A program made the position numbers and the translations under genes. The notes under the pieces were generated by a model that saw nothing but the letters and a program-made list of their open reading frames with translations, made no database searches and was not told the origin of the DNA. From Mycogone perniciosa (taxonomy: Eukaryota; Ascomycota; Sordariomycetes; Hypocreales; Hypocreaceae): DNA of 64,000 nt. Location: NCBI GenBank assembly GCA_025331125.1, contig JAOALB010000013.1:186001-250000 (forward strand), written 5' to 3'. Shown here one piece after another: positions 1 through 10,772 of this stretch; position 1 is the first letter of the stretch, and each line of letters opens with the position of its first letter.

Positions 1-2140
1 ATATCGATGTTCTTCTGATCACCTTCGCCCAAGTATTCGCCAATTTGAGTTTTGTCGAGTTTATCCTCATTAAGGAGGAAAGTGGCGATATCCTGCGGGC
101 TGTCGCTTAATATGAAGCCGTCACGAATTAGTTGTTCAATTCCTCGCTTGGGCTTGAAATTGAATTGTCTGATGTCCTTCATCAAAGCTGTTTTCCTAGC
201 CTTCTCTTTACTCAGATGATCTGGGTCGTCCTCAAGAACTGGCGTCGAAGGAGGCAAGGGTGTTTCCAGGCGAGAGGCACTGTCGCTCGTGGTTGGATCG
301 ATGGATGGCCGCAATTCATCAAACGACGCTTTGGCTTCGCCTTCTGGGCGCAGGGATCCGCTATCAGATCGCACAGAGGCTGACCAGTTGACTAGAGAAC
401 GTAGCGTTTCGACGAGTGCTTCGAGTGACAGACGCTTCAAAGCATATTCCTTTGGGTAATCTTGCTCATGCTCCTGGTTCGGGACGATGTGAGCAATAGT
501 GAGGGAAGGAGGTAAAATGCCTTTGAGCTGCCATTCGCTTGCTGGTGATGTTTTGGCTCGGAGCTCTTCATAGGCTTGCTCATGAAGCGATGTAATCGCA
601 ACTGGTGTAGTGGAGAACTTGGAAAGATCTTCAATGATGGTTTGGTATATATTTTCCACTGACTGGTCACAGTCATAGTTCAGATAAGTCTCAACCAAAG
701 CCCTGGGATCTGCACATAGGCGATTGAGAATGTTGACAAAATACAACTTTTGTGACAATGGCGCATTCTTTTGCGATAAGAGCGCCAAGTATATTTCGTT
801 GAGAATGACCTCGATTTCTTTCTGAAGATATCGTGAGTACACAACAGGACACGGATCCGGGTAGAGATGACAAAGTTTACCTTGAAGGACGGGCGCATAA
901 ACTTGAGCATGAGCCAGAAGATCTCACAGCAAACATCGAATATTCTATCCACCGAGCTGGCCCCGTTTCTAGTAATGCTAAGACAAAGGTAGAATTTGAC
1001 GGCCTGGAGAAACGTCGTGGGCTCGTTGCTCTTGGAATTTTTAATGGTACAAAGAGGTGATGTAAAAACGGCGATGTTGTTATTTAGAAGTGTGTGGATA
1101 AGGTGCAGGGAGATTAGTTTGGAACGCATTGGCTGCCCTCGTAGATCGAACAACTGATCTGGCGGCAGGACCTTGGTGGATAGGTTGCAAAATGATCGAA
1201 ATACCAGATATGCATCTCGAATATATACTTCGTCTTCGGCATCCAGTGCGTCGTTGTCCTCTTGCAGTGAGGAATCAGGCGCAGATAGCCCGGACACGGA
1301 GGCGTCGTCTTTCTTCGTAGGCTTCAGTCGAGTAACCATAGTAGGCCCATCACCAAGGTTGGAATCATCAAAACTCTTTCGATGTTCCAGGTCCTTGAGT
1401 GTGAGCTTCACGCCACTGACCGGCTCTTCCGGCTGACCGTTGCTCTCAGATTGGGGAGCTGGGGATTCGTCCCCGTCGTCGCTGGCCTGGCCGCCATTGG
1501 CAACCTCGGATTGCTCAAATGTAATGTTGCTGGAGCTGTGCTTAAGGTTTCCTAGACTGAGTCTGGCCTCCTTCATGTGCAGTCGGGTTTTGACTCGCTC
1601 AAAGACGGTTCCGACCATCTGCGTCAAGGTGCCCTGCGCAACCTGTTGGTTGGCCGTGCTTCGGGAGAGCAAGAAGACATTGTAGACTTGGCGCACGGCC
1701 TTGAGCAAGCCCGCGCCATGTACGACGATCTTGTCGTTAAGGACAGCCGCCAGCAGCGACTTGACAATCTGGAGCTGGATTTCCACGGCAGTAGTCTCGC
1801 CCTGAAAGCAGTCGCATATTGTATCGATGGCTCGTTCAATTAAGGGCGGGGCGGGCTCGGCGCCTTCCTGTGCAGCATCGTCTTTGCTCGGAATTGAGAA
1901 GTATGAATATGATATCAGCTTGCCGATGCAATCGAGCGCGGTTGTGGTGAGCTGGGGGTTGTTGGTCTTGGTTGCGAGCTGCAGCGGTGCGAAGACAATC
2001 TCGGGATCAGGCAGCTTGTCTTGCTCCTTGATGGCATCAAGAGCCGTCTTGGTCAGGTCCGCCAGCTGCTTATTCCGCTGGGCATCTTTCGATGTCGCAA
2101 TGGCGTCCAATGAGGACACCACGAACTTTAAGGAGCTCAT
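1..2140 (-). CDS. SEC7: Sec7-type ARF guanine nucleotide exchange factor, N-terminal part (runs off the left edge)
   Basis: This is the N-terminal ~560 residues of the large Golgi ARF-GEF of the Sec7/BIG family, which activates Arf1 at the trans-Golgi. Exon 1 is 881-2140 and exon 2 is 1-821; a 59-bp intron (822-880) has GTAAAC and TTCAG ends and joins in phase 0. The first ~200 residues are a helical DCB-type region. An acidic, Ser-rich linker follows, then the HUS region, whose box reads NYDCD in exon 2. The visible part ends at the start of the Sec7 catalytic domain (KRGIEQLIRDG, then a DIATFLL segment). The first ATG in this frame is at 2140. An additional 5' exon cannot be excluded because homologues often carry a longer disordered N-terminus. 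The catalytic glutamate loop and C-terminal HDS domains lie outside the window. Confidence 0.9.
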
Positions 2141-3159
2141 GAGGGCGCGCACAGAGGCCGCTCGTGAGAGGGGATGACGCGGATTTCAGAGAGAGCTGGC
2201 CAGGTCCATGGATCGATCGAGGTAGCTTCTCAGCTCAGGGCAACAGCGAAGAGGTGGAACGCAGTCGTCAGAGTAGGATGGCTGTCGTTGATTCCGGTGC
2301 CTTCGCTTCTGCCCGAGGCGAAAGGGGACTGCAAGCTGTCTGCAGTTTGATCGGTTATGCGCTTGAAGCTGATGGATGGCTCGACAAGGGGACAGACAAC
2401 AATTCCAGAGGTCCAACATAAGGCAAGCAAGTCACCCTGTAACTCCGACATATGGGGTACGTACCTGCACAGCTACGCAGGCCATTTGTGGCCATGCACC
2501 TCAAAGTACCAAGGTACGTACCCGCTCCCATATCTCGAACTGGTTCTGTGATTTCTCATACTACTACTATTTGGGGCCTGATGCTACTCCGTAATAATGA
2601 ATGATTTGCTCAACAAACAAATCAGTACGACTACAGAGTAGAGATACAAAAAAAAGAGTAAAAAGAAGAAGTCAAATAGTAGAGTGGCTGATTCTGATGG
2701 TTGTCAAGCAATAAATACAGAATGTATTATTCGTTCCAACTACCGCAATGCCCTTCCAAGCTCTGATATCATCGAGATTATTACCACCATGTATTATTAT
2801 TATCTGGTTACGGAGTACGGAGTACTTCGTATCTCTCGAGTCTCCTAGAACTTCCGCCTAGACGCCCATAAACGCTTGCCCCTCTAGTCCCAATCAGGCT
2901 TAGGTCCCAAAGCTTCTAGCCAGCGACAGAGCTCAACGCAAAAATCTGGACAAGCAGCCCCAAGGGATTTCCGACACCTCGCGAGCCCTTCTCTTCCAAC
3001 AATTCCCGCGACTCTTCCGGTCCTCGCTCTTCCCTCCCACTCCCTGGATTAGGCGTCAATTGTTCCAGACGACACTGTCTGCGAGCATCTCCCGTTGCCT
3101 CGAGCGCCCCTTCGACATATAACCGCCTCTCCCGGTCCGGAAGAGACATTTTTTTCGAG
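2141..3159. other. Divergent promoter region between SEC7 and the E2 gene
   Basis: No gene is supported here. The region carries the 5' flanks of two divergently transcribed genes. It contains three copies of the 9-mer TACGGAGTA/TACTCCGTA, at 2585-2593 and as an overlapping pair at 2809-2824. The stretch 2580-2830 is AT-rich. A short reading frame between 2916 and 3236 on the minus strand overlaps the E2 presequence and looks like chance. Confidence 0.6.
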
Positions 3160-4596
3160 ATGCTCAGCGCCGCTCTTCGGAGGCGTATCCTCGCCCCTAC
3201 ACACAACGCCCTACGAACGGGCTTCACCTCACACATTGTCCGGTCCTATGCCTCCTTCCCGCAGCACCAGGTCATTAAGATGCCTGCCTTGTCGCCGACA
3301 ATGCAGGCTGGCAACATTGGCGCCTGGCAGAAGAAGCCCGGCGACACCATCTCCCCCGGCGAGGTCCTGGTCGAGATCGAGACGGACAAGGCCCAGATGG
3401 ACTTTGAGTTCCAGGAGGAGGGTGTGATTGCCAAGTTTCTCAAGGAGTCTGGCGAGAAGGACATTGCGGTCGGAACCGTAAGTCTCCTTGACTTGTATTT
3501 AACCGATGACCATGCTGAGCACCTCACCGCTGTGTAGCCCATCGCCGTGCTTGTCGAGGAGGGAACCGACGTCTCTGCGTTCGAACAGTTCACGATTGCC
3601 GATGCTGGCGGCGACGCCAAGGCCGCTGAGCCCGCAAAGGCTGCGGAACCCGCTGCCCAGTCGACCCCGGCCTCCACTCCCCAATCTTCCGCTCCGGAGC
3701 AGTACACTTCATCCGGACGCAGACTGCAGACGTCCCTCGACCGGGAGCCCAACGCCGTCCCAGCCGCCCTCCGCCTCGCTCGGGAGAAGGGTGTTAGCCT
3801 GGAGGGTGTTAAGGGCACCGGCAAGAGCGGCCAGGTCACTGAGGAGGATGTTAAGAAGCTTATCAGCAGTCCCGCTGTTGCTGCCCCCGGTGCCACTTTC
3901 GAGGACGTCCCCATTAGTGGAATCCGAAAGACGATTGCTAGCCGATTACAGGAGTCGACCCAGAACAACCCCCACTTCTTCGTCACCAGCTCCATCTCCG
4001 TGTCTAAGCTGCTCAAGCTCCGACAGGCCTTGAACAGCTCAGCTGAGGGCAAGTACAAGCTGTCCGTGAACGACTTCCTTATCAAGGCTATTGCTGTTGC
4101 CAGCAAGAAGGTCCCTGCAGTCAACTCTAGCTGGCGCGGTGATGTCATTCGTCAATTCTCCACCGTTGATGTCTCAGTTGCCGTTTCTACCCCCACTGGT
4201 CTCATCACCCCTATTGTGACTGGTGTTGAAGGCCGTGGTCTGGAGTCCATCTCCTCCAAGGTCAAGGAACTTGCCAAGAAGGCCCGCGACGGCAAGCTCA
4301 AGCCCGAAGAGTACCAGGGCGGCTCCATCTCCATCTCCAACATGGGTATGAACAACGCTGTCGACCACTTCTCCGCTGTCATCAACCCTCCCCAGGCCGC
4401 TATCCTGGCTGTCGGTACCACCCGCAAGGTTGCCGTCCCCGCTGAGAACGAGGATGGTACAACCGGTTTTGAGTGGGACGAGCAGATTACGGTTACGGGC
4501 AGCTTCGACCACAAGGTTGTTGATGGCGCTGTTGGTGCTGAATGGATTCGTGAGCTCAAGAAGGTCCTTGAGAACCCCTTGGAGCTGCTTCTGTAA
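3160..4596 (+). CDS. LAT1: Dihydrolipoyllysine-residue acetyltransferase (pyruvate dehydrogenase E2), mitochondrial
   Basis: E2 core of the mitochondrial pyruvate dehydrogenase complex; it moves the acetyl group from lipoyl-lysine to CoA. Exons are 3160-3477 and 3538-4596, with a 60-bp intron (GTAAGT...TGTGTAG, phase 0), giving 458 residues. Residues 1 to ~29 form an Arg-rich mitochondrial presequence. The lipoyl domain follows, with the modified lysine at K77 in ETDKAQ. An Ala/Pro-rich linker comes next, then an E1/E3-binding domain (about 185-225, with VPAALRLAREKG). The C-terminal acyltransferase domain ends with the catalytic DHKVVDG motif (H431, D435). Domain order and length match fungal E2 proteins with one lipoyl domain. 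The start is the first ATG and gives the presequence directly. Confidence 0.96.
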
Positions 4597-4983
4597 ATGA
4601 TTGAAAGTAACAAGGATGATCTTGGGGCTTTCTACGGCAGATGCGGCGTCTAGGATGGTTTGCTTATATAGACAGGGGGGATCCAGAATGTGATGGGTCC
4701 TTGATGATGAGGAGGAACATGTAGTGGCAATGCTTATGGACGGCTTTGCCAACGCAGGGATGATGAGGATGAGGCTAGCGCGCCCGTGTACAATGACGCT
4801 TGAATTAATGCTACATTTTCGGGTGAGGAGATGGTTTTCGACTTGAACATTGGCTCAATATTTCTATCCTGCCTGCAATACAAAATCTTTCTTGCAATCA
4901 ATTGTCAGTCCCATATTAGCATAGGAGGATAAACTGTGTGTGATGCGATATCAGTCTGTTTTTGGTTGACCAATCATCTATGG

Positions 4984-5064
4984 CACCGAGATAGGCTCGG
5001 TGAATTGGGGACGCGCAGCCAATGACGGAGCAGCAAAACACCGAGCATCTAGCAATTCACCGAG
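4984..5064. promoter_or_regulatory. Cluster of CACCGAG/CTCGGTG inverted repeats upstream of the Zn2Cys6 gene
   Basis: CACCGAG at 4984-4990 and CTCGGTG at 4996-5002 form a perfect 7-bp inverted repeat with a 5-nt spacer. Two more CACCGAG copies lie at 5039-5045 and 5058-5064. The segment CTCGGTGAATT (4996-5006) is repeated as its exact reverse complement, AATTCACCGAG, at 5054-5064. The first pair contains CCG-N9-CGG, an everted arrangement of the CGG triplets that Zn(II)2Cys6 proteins bind. The cluster ends about 145 bp upstream of the Zn2Cys6 ATG, so autoregulation is a natural inference. The rest of the 4597-5209 interval shows only the E2 3' flank and promoter sequence. Confidence 0.5.
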
Positions 5065-5209
5065 ATGTAAGCCTTACAGTCATCAGTCTTGCGAATAAAT
5101 CACCGCTCATTTATTCTTCAACTCTACATTGCTTCCCAGTTGAGACGTCCGTTTTTACTCCGAGTCACGGAGCTGTTTTAACGGGTCCCCTTTCAAGTCC
5201 CAAAACATC

Positions 5210-7573
5210 ATGGATGGCCCACCACTTCAACTATTGGAAAAGAAGAGGCGTCGACCAGCGCTCTCTTGCGAACAATGCAGGAAACGCAAGATCCGATGCG
5301 ATCGAAACTCGCCTTGTGCCCATTGTGCAAAAGCAAACATCCCCAGCTGTACTTATGTCGCCACGCATGTCCCAGTATGGCGATCCAAGAAAACCTCCGA
5401 TCCGTTCGTTTCTACTAGCAACGCTGCGTCATCTGCTGATCATAGACCGACATTGAGAAGCCTTCAGCCGGCGCCATCTACAGAATCTCATATGTCTAAA
5501 CCAGAAGGCATCCAAGCAAGCTCAATAACGTCTAACACCGTCTCTCAAACCATCTCTTCACCAAGTGCGCCCAGCTCCAACGGGTCGACGTCCGGAGCTT
5601 CTACCAATGTCGACTGGCTGGTCTCTAGAGTCCGTGAGTTGGAGGACAAACTCGCTAGTGCGCTACACATAGGCGACGTTCAAGATGGTGCCCACAAGCG
5701 TCGTGTGCAGCAGGAAAAGGGGGAACCTACCGGGGGCATGATGTCGAAGTCACGATATTTTGGGCAGAGTCATTGGGTACATGGGCTGAACTTGGTAAGA
5801 ATCCCACAGCTAAGCTATGGCAGCCCCTGGCTAACCACACTATCTCAGTTCCCTATTGAGTATGAGATTGTCGGTAGCGATGAGGTCGATGAGGGGGATC
5901 TCTATTCGTCAATAGCCAAGTGCAAAGTCCTCGGACGCAAGATTAAGAAGAATCGCTGGAAGCCGTTGTCGTCAGCCAATCTTGGAACGCAGATTCCCAC
6001 GCGAGATCTCACTGACCAACTTGTTGAAAATTATCTACGGACATTTGAAGGAGTGTTTCGTGTCGTCCACGTCCCAACTTTCCGGTCCGACTATGAGAGA
6101 TACTGGCAAAACCCTGCTGCGTCTGATGAGTCCTTTGTCATTCTGCTCCAACTCTGCATGGCACTCGGGGCGATAGTTCATGATCACCTCTTCTCTCTCA
6201 GATCCATGGCGACACAATGGATCTATGAGGCGCAAATGTGGTCGATGCTTCCTCCTGAAAAGAAACGAACAACCATTGAAGGCATTCAGATCTCGTGCCT
6301 GTTGCTCTTGGCCAAGTCTACTTGTGGAATGGGTCATGATATGACGTGGATCATGGCTGGGACTTTGGTTAGGAAGGCCATGTTCCTAGGCCTTCATCGA
6401 GACCCGAAACATCTCGGAGGCATGACAACCTACCGAGCCGAGATGCGCAGGCGGCTGTGGGCTACCGTCATGGAATTGAATATGCACTTTTCCTTCGAGG
6501 CTGGTGGATCGCCACTTGTCTCTACTTCACATTACGATACGCAAGCGCCAGCCAATCTTGATGATGATGAGCTCGATGATGAGAAGGACGGGAATAAGCT
6601 AGTTGGAAAAGACCCATCTACACCTACCCAAACATCCGTTCAACGCGCCCTCTTTTCAACGATTCCTCTACGCATGAATCTCATCAACCATATTAACAAT
6701 ACGCGGCCCGGTGACGCATACGAAGACACCTTGCGTCTGAACTCGGATTTAACGAAAGCTTGCCGGGCCTTGACACAGTCACTTACATCCTTCAAGAGTA
6801 GACCATACTCACCTGTGACGTCCTTCCATATTTCGCTAGCAGAGATATCCCTATATCATTGCTTCTACGCATTGCACCAGCCTGTCATTGTGCACCACTT
6901 AGATGATGACAGGTTCTTCTTTTCTCGTAAAATGTGTCTCGACAGTGCGCTGAAGCTCTCGCACATCTGGGGGCTTCCTGAAGCCTGGTCCTCCAACACC
7001 TCGACTACTGATATCATGGATGGTGACCTTAAACGTCTCGTTACTAACGGAACCGGGACATTCCGTAACGTGGCATCGCAGGCCATGATGATAATTGCAA
7101 TGGAACTTCTTTATTGCAAGAAGGGCCAATCTACGAGCCTGGGATACCTCCCGACGATCGGCGGTACTGACCTGCACGCACGCCTTGCGGCCTCTCAGGC
7201 GTGGAATATGGAGCGAGCTCGTGCTGGAGAGACAAACACAAAGGGCATCATTTTCCTTGCCGCATGTTTGGCACATGTGAACGCTCTCGAAACAGGTCTA
7301 GACCCCAAGGAACAGATGATTTCGATATTCCAGGCGGCAACGGAAGCTAGTAGACAATGCTGGGAAATACTCAAGGAGGTAGCTGAACGAGATGGACTAC
7401 CAGCCTCCGCATGGGAGGGCGAGATTGTGGGCATCGAGGGCAATTCGAACTTGGCAATGGATTGGATGCAGGATTGGGGATGGGATGATGCTCAAGGCAT
7501 GACGTGGCCACAATGGAACCCGGAGGAAGGAAGCTTTATGGACGACATGACACTTGGTTCTGGACAGCTCTAG
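5210..7573 (+). CDS. Zn(II)2Cys6 fungal transcription factor with middle homology (fungal_trans) domain
   Basis: Predicted nuclear DNA-binding regulator of 769 residues. Exons are 5210-5794 and 5849-7573. The 54-bp intron (GTAAGA...CTCAG) is a multiple of three with no stop, so retention would add 18 residues. A basic patch (KKRRR) precedes a binuclear zinc cluster at about residues 20-49, with spacing C-x2-C-x6-C-x5-C-x2-C-x7-C. A Ser/Thr-rich linker and a short coiled coil (about 135-153, VRELEDKL) follow as a likely dimerisation element. The fungal-specific middle homology region covers roughly residues 260-550, with MRRRLWATVMELN as a recognisable segment. The tail is acidic and Trp-rich (DWMQDWGWDD), like an activation domain. 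The target pathway cannot be told from the sequence, and the neighbours form no obvious cluster. Confidence 0.9.
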   Translation: MDGPPLQLLEKKRRRPALSCEQCRKRKIRCDRNSPCAHCAKANIPSCTYVATHVPVWRSKKTSDPFVSTSNAASSADHRPTLRSLQPAPSTESHMSKPEGIQASSITSNTVSQTISSPSAPSSNGSTSGASTNVDWLVSRVRELEDKLASALHIGDVQDGAHKRRVQQEKGEPTGGMMSKSRYFGQSHWVHGLNLVRIPQLSYGSPWLTTLSQFPIEYEIVGSDEVDEGDLYSSIAKCKVLGRKIKKNRWKPLSSANLGTQIPTRDLTDQLVENYLRTFEGVFRVVHVPTFRSDYERYWQNPAASDESFVILLQLCMALGAIVHDHLFSLRSMATQWIYEAQMWSMLPPEKKRTTIEGIQISCLLLLAKSTCGMGHDMTWIMAGTLVRKAMFLGLHRDPKHLGGMTTYRAEMRRRLWATVMELNMHFSFEAGGSPLVSTSHYDTQAPANLDDDELDDEKDGNKLVGKDPSTPTQTSVQRALFSTIPLRMNLINHINNTRPGDAYEDTLRLNSDLTKACRALTQSLTSFKSRPYSPVTSFHISLAEISLYHCFYALHQPVIVHHLDDDRFFFSRKMCLDSALKLSHIWGLPEAWSSNTSTTDIMDGDLKRLVTNGTGTFRNVASQAMMIIAMELLYCKKGQSTSLGYLPTIGGTDLHARLAASQAWNMERARAGETNTKGIIFLAACLAHVNALETGLDPKEQMISIFQAATEASRQCWEILKEVAERDGLPASAWEGEIVGIEGNSNLAMDWMQDWGWDDAQGMTWPQWNPEEGSFMDDMTLGSGQL

Positions 7574-8085
7574 GACCCGAGGAAAGGCAAACAGCAGATG
7601 AGATGTACGAGTGGCATGATCGAGTGAGGAGAAGACATGCACAGACTCCTATGTATTCCGCGACCTTTGTTCTCTAGTAATAATCTGTACGAGTCTTAAT
7701 AAAGATTGCAAAGAGCAAACAAAGACATTTACAGAGTTCCCAACCGAATTTAGCTTAGCAAGACCTGTACAAAACTTACTCAAATGAGTATATCTATGAA
7801 GCGCTGTCTCGTCTTTGTCTGACCATCCCGAACTCTATGTATCAGGTTTCATATCCCGCCTCCAATCACATCACCAAGTGAGCCCTCCATCATCCTTCCG
7901 AACTGCCAAGTTCGTATTCCTCTTCGCTGTCACACAATCATCCCCGCAAATGAAAGGTATAATAATGAGGAGTAAAGCCGACGCCATCTTCAGCTGCGCT
8001 TGCGAGCTGTTCTTCTCCTCTCTCGGCTTGTTCCACGCTGCACTTGACGCTTGGCGCGATAAGACTACTACTACTGCCAGCAACA
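7574..8085. other. Intergenic region, no gene seen
   Basis: The 3' flank of the transcription factor gene and the promoter of the small secreted-protein gene. I see no RNA gene, repeat or convincing coding sequence. Confidence 0.5.
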
Positions 8086-8454
8086 ATGGCACTGACAACT
8101 ACTCACATATTCGTCCTGGTGGCCGCTTTCGCCTCCGTCGCAGGCACCGCTAATGCGTATGAGCATGCCTATCCAACTCCTACAAAGGGCTGCACCACCA
8201 CCATGACGCTCACGCTCTCCCGCCTCCCGACGCCACCATACTGGCCACAATGCGTGTTTGACGGCACACTGCGCATTTACCCGGTTACTGTGACTGTTGA
8301 TAATCCGGAAGATTGTCATGGCTGTACGAATATTAGTGTGACAGAGGTGCCGGAGGTTCACTGTCCGGCGAAGATTATCACGGCGACTGTTACGGAGGTG
8401 ACGCGGAAGACGACATATCGGAGCGTTTGTTCTACGTCTACTTCCAAGACGTGA
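8086..8454 (+). CDS. Small secreted Cys/Thr-rich protein, unknown function
   Basis: A 122-residue protein I cannot assign to a named family. The ATG at 8086 gives a clear signal peptide (hydrophobic IFVLVAAFASVAG, likely cleavage after TANA, near residue 24). The mature part has six cysteines and many Thr/Val-rich beta-type stretches, including a DCHGC motif. The same layout (a Thr/Val strand, then [D/N]CxxC, then a TxVxxxxC ending) recurs in the larger protein starting at 10773, so the two are likely related. The size, signal peptide and paired cysteines suit an extracellular or cell-wall protein. An effector role is possible but not shown. The neighbourhood to the right is AT-rich and gene-poor. 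Confidence 0.7.
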   Translation: MALTTTHIFVLVAAFASVAGTANAYEHAYPTPTKGCTTTMTLTLSRLPTPPYWPQCVFDGTLRIYPVTVTVDNPEDCHGCTNISVTEVPEVHCPAKIITATVTEVTRKTTYRSVCSTSTSKT

Positions 8455-10772
8455 GAGAAATCCAATACGTGATCTCGGGACTAGTGGTGTTTTCAAAGCC
8501 GGTGGATGGAATGGGTGGGATATATGTATGCTGAAACGGGGTAGGGGAGCTTCAGTGAGGAATGAACAGCGTGTACAGAGTATGGAGTTGGTTGGTGATA
8601 GATGTAGTGGTCTGGGTGTAAGTGGTATGGAGTACTCCGTAGAAAGGTCGGAATGTGGTCTTCTTAGGTTGATCCGCAAGAATTAGAATCCCATTACTAT
8701 CGGATAACCTGTGACCTACTTGTTGGAAGGTAACACGAGGTGGACTGTAGCCAGGGGGTATCTGGAAACTATCATTGATACAGGGGAAGTCTTCTTGAGA
8801 CTATCCATATGCATGGTCAATAGAGAGGCCATTACTCCCACAGACTCTTCATCACCTCTGTATCGCAGGGTATCACGGAATACTACTGCAATATATGGCT
8901 CTAGCCTAACACTCACTGAAATTTCTTTTCTTACAAGCTATATCTATTCACTATAATGACATCACATTGGCATAGTCTATTTATTATATACTATAGCTTA
9001 TAGATAGAAGCAGTTGGTGTCACTAATTAAATACTTCTGTGATCAATACCTTATCTTTTATCCTATGGCTTAACTACGAAATAGCATTTAACGCTGCAAC
9101 GAGGGTTGTGACGATATATCACGCTCAGGCAACGGATATATCGCAAGCACAACAAATGGACTATATATGCCATCTTCGTAATGGAGCGTGGCGAAATAGA
9201 CAGCAGGGACAGACAATAGCGTCTGCACACAAACTCTACAGAGCAATTTGGCATAAAGATGGGATCCATGATAAACATCTGACTTAGACAAAATGGCTGA
9301 TGCTGAACGCTCTCTTCCCTGAAAGGGACCTCTATTTAATGAGGGAGATAGTATGAGAGAAGTTCGGCGACATTGACCTGTATAACAATACTAGGGAGTA
9401 TTGCGCTTTCTTTCTACTCGACGTAGATAAGGACCAGCCAGTCTAATAGGGCCATTGACGCCAAGGCAGGCCTACCACACCAGCCACAGGAAGTATATCC
9501 AAATCAGCAAAAGGGCCATCTACTGGGAGGACAACTTCACCGATAGGAAGGATTTCCACAGTGCCGAAGAGATTGCCGACAGCAGCTAAAGCGGTGATAT
9601 TCACACCGAAACAGTCTTTGAAGAAAGTAAAAGGCGCATTAACTATCGCTAGTGTTCATACAAAATACAAAACTCTAAAGTTTATTATCACTTCCGACGA
9701 TAAGTTATCCACAGCATTAAGACTATCGGTCCTGGAGAATGTGGAGATAATAAAGGATGCATGTGGCAATGATGAAGGTGATGAAGTTTTTTTAGTGAAA
9801 ACTCTGAATTAAAAGGAGCAGACAGTAAAATTGGTAGAGATTAAACGAGATAATGGTAATGATGTTAGTAAGGTGTCCTCGAGTACGAAAAAAAAGATAA
9901 AAGCACGATATCTGTGAGGAGGATAAACTGTCTGGATTACTTTTGGAAATTAATGTTAGAGGGAAAACGACATTTCCGGGGGAAAGACTAAGTCCAATAC
10001 GCGAAACACAAATTGTTATAAGAAAAAGGAAGTAAAACAAGTATGCAAGATATAGCTGCGTTAGGTATGCTCTTGGAATTTTAATATATTTGCTGAAGAC
10101 TGTGAGGGCACAGTCATTATTGTGGGGGGTAATTGGCACAGATGTGCTTGGCTACTCTGACGGAGCTGTTGCCACTCTGTTGTCGATAATAGCAGAATAT
10201 ATACTTCTTAGTAGTTCCTATACTTTAGTTAGCTTCTTCCATCTCACCTTTTTCTCTTCTTGACGCATGTCGTTGTCCACTCTGTGACAATTGGTAGCAA
10301 TTATCAAGTCTTCATCTATGAGACCACCCGGATATGTAACTATCGCGCATGTTCTATATACAGACATGGCTCCTCTATGTTACATCTCCCTTCGCCGATC
10401 CACCTCTAATAATAAATGTAAGCATTCATACGAATGTCTCGGCTGCGGCAAGTTGGTCCACTGTGGTTGTCTCACTCGCTTTGGAAGCGCCCGCATCGGC
10501 TTATAGAAATGCCCGCGAAGGGTTATTTCCGACGTCATATGCCGAAATAGGTTTGTATCTACTTCATACATACATTAAAAGGGAGAGGTCTGGTGCATTT
10601 TGACGCATTCCAAAACTCAAACCTGTTTTAAAAAGACCAGTGCAACTTAACCTTGTTCCTCCACAATACATTTAACTGTTCCCTGTCTCCCTGTGGTGAG
10701 CTCTTCCTGTCTTGGTCTACACTTACAATCAAAACACCAGTTAGATATCAAGTCAGAAAGCCAGAGAAAGCG
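8455..10772. other. AT-rich, gene-poor stretch between two related secreted-protein genes
   Basis: No gene is supported. Composition shifts to clearly AT-rich, with TA-dense segments (for example 8930-9060 and 9840-10090), unlike the flanking coding DNA. Only short reading frames occur (9039-9287, 9561-9812 on plus; 9792-10139 on minus) and none resembles a family I know. The pattern would suit a decayed mobile element or a RIP-affected duplication, but I see no terminal repeats, target-site duplication or transposase/polymerase motif. One TACTCCGTA copy lies at 8633-8641. Confidence 0.45.

Noticed and set aside
3246..4148. 300-residue open frame antisense to the E2 gene
   Set aside because: Shadow of a GC-rich, biased coding sequence; the plus-strand E2 is certain.
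9039..9812. Transposase or polymerase remnant in the AT-rich island
   Set aside because: Translations of the short frames show no catalytic motif and I found no terminal repeats, so only the compositional anomaly is reported.
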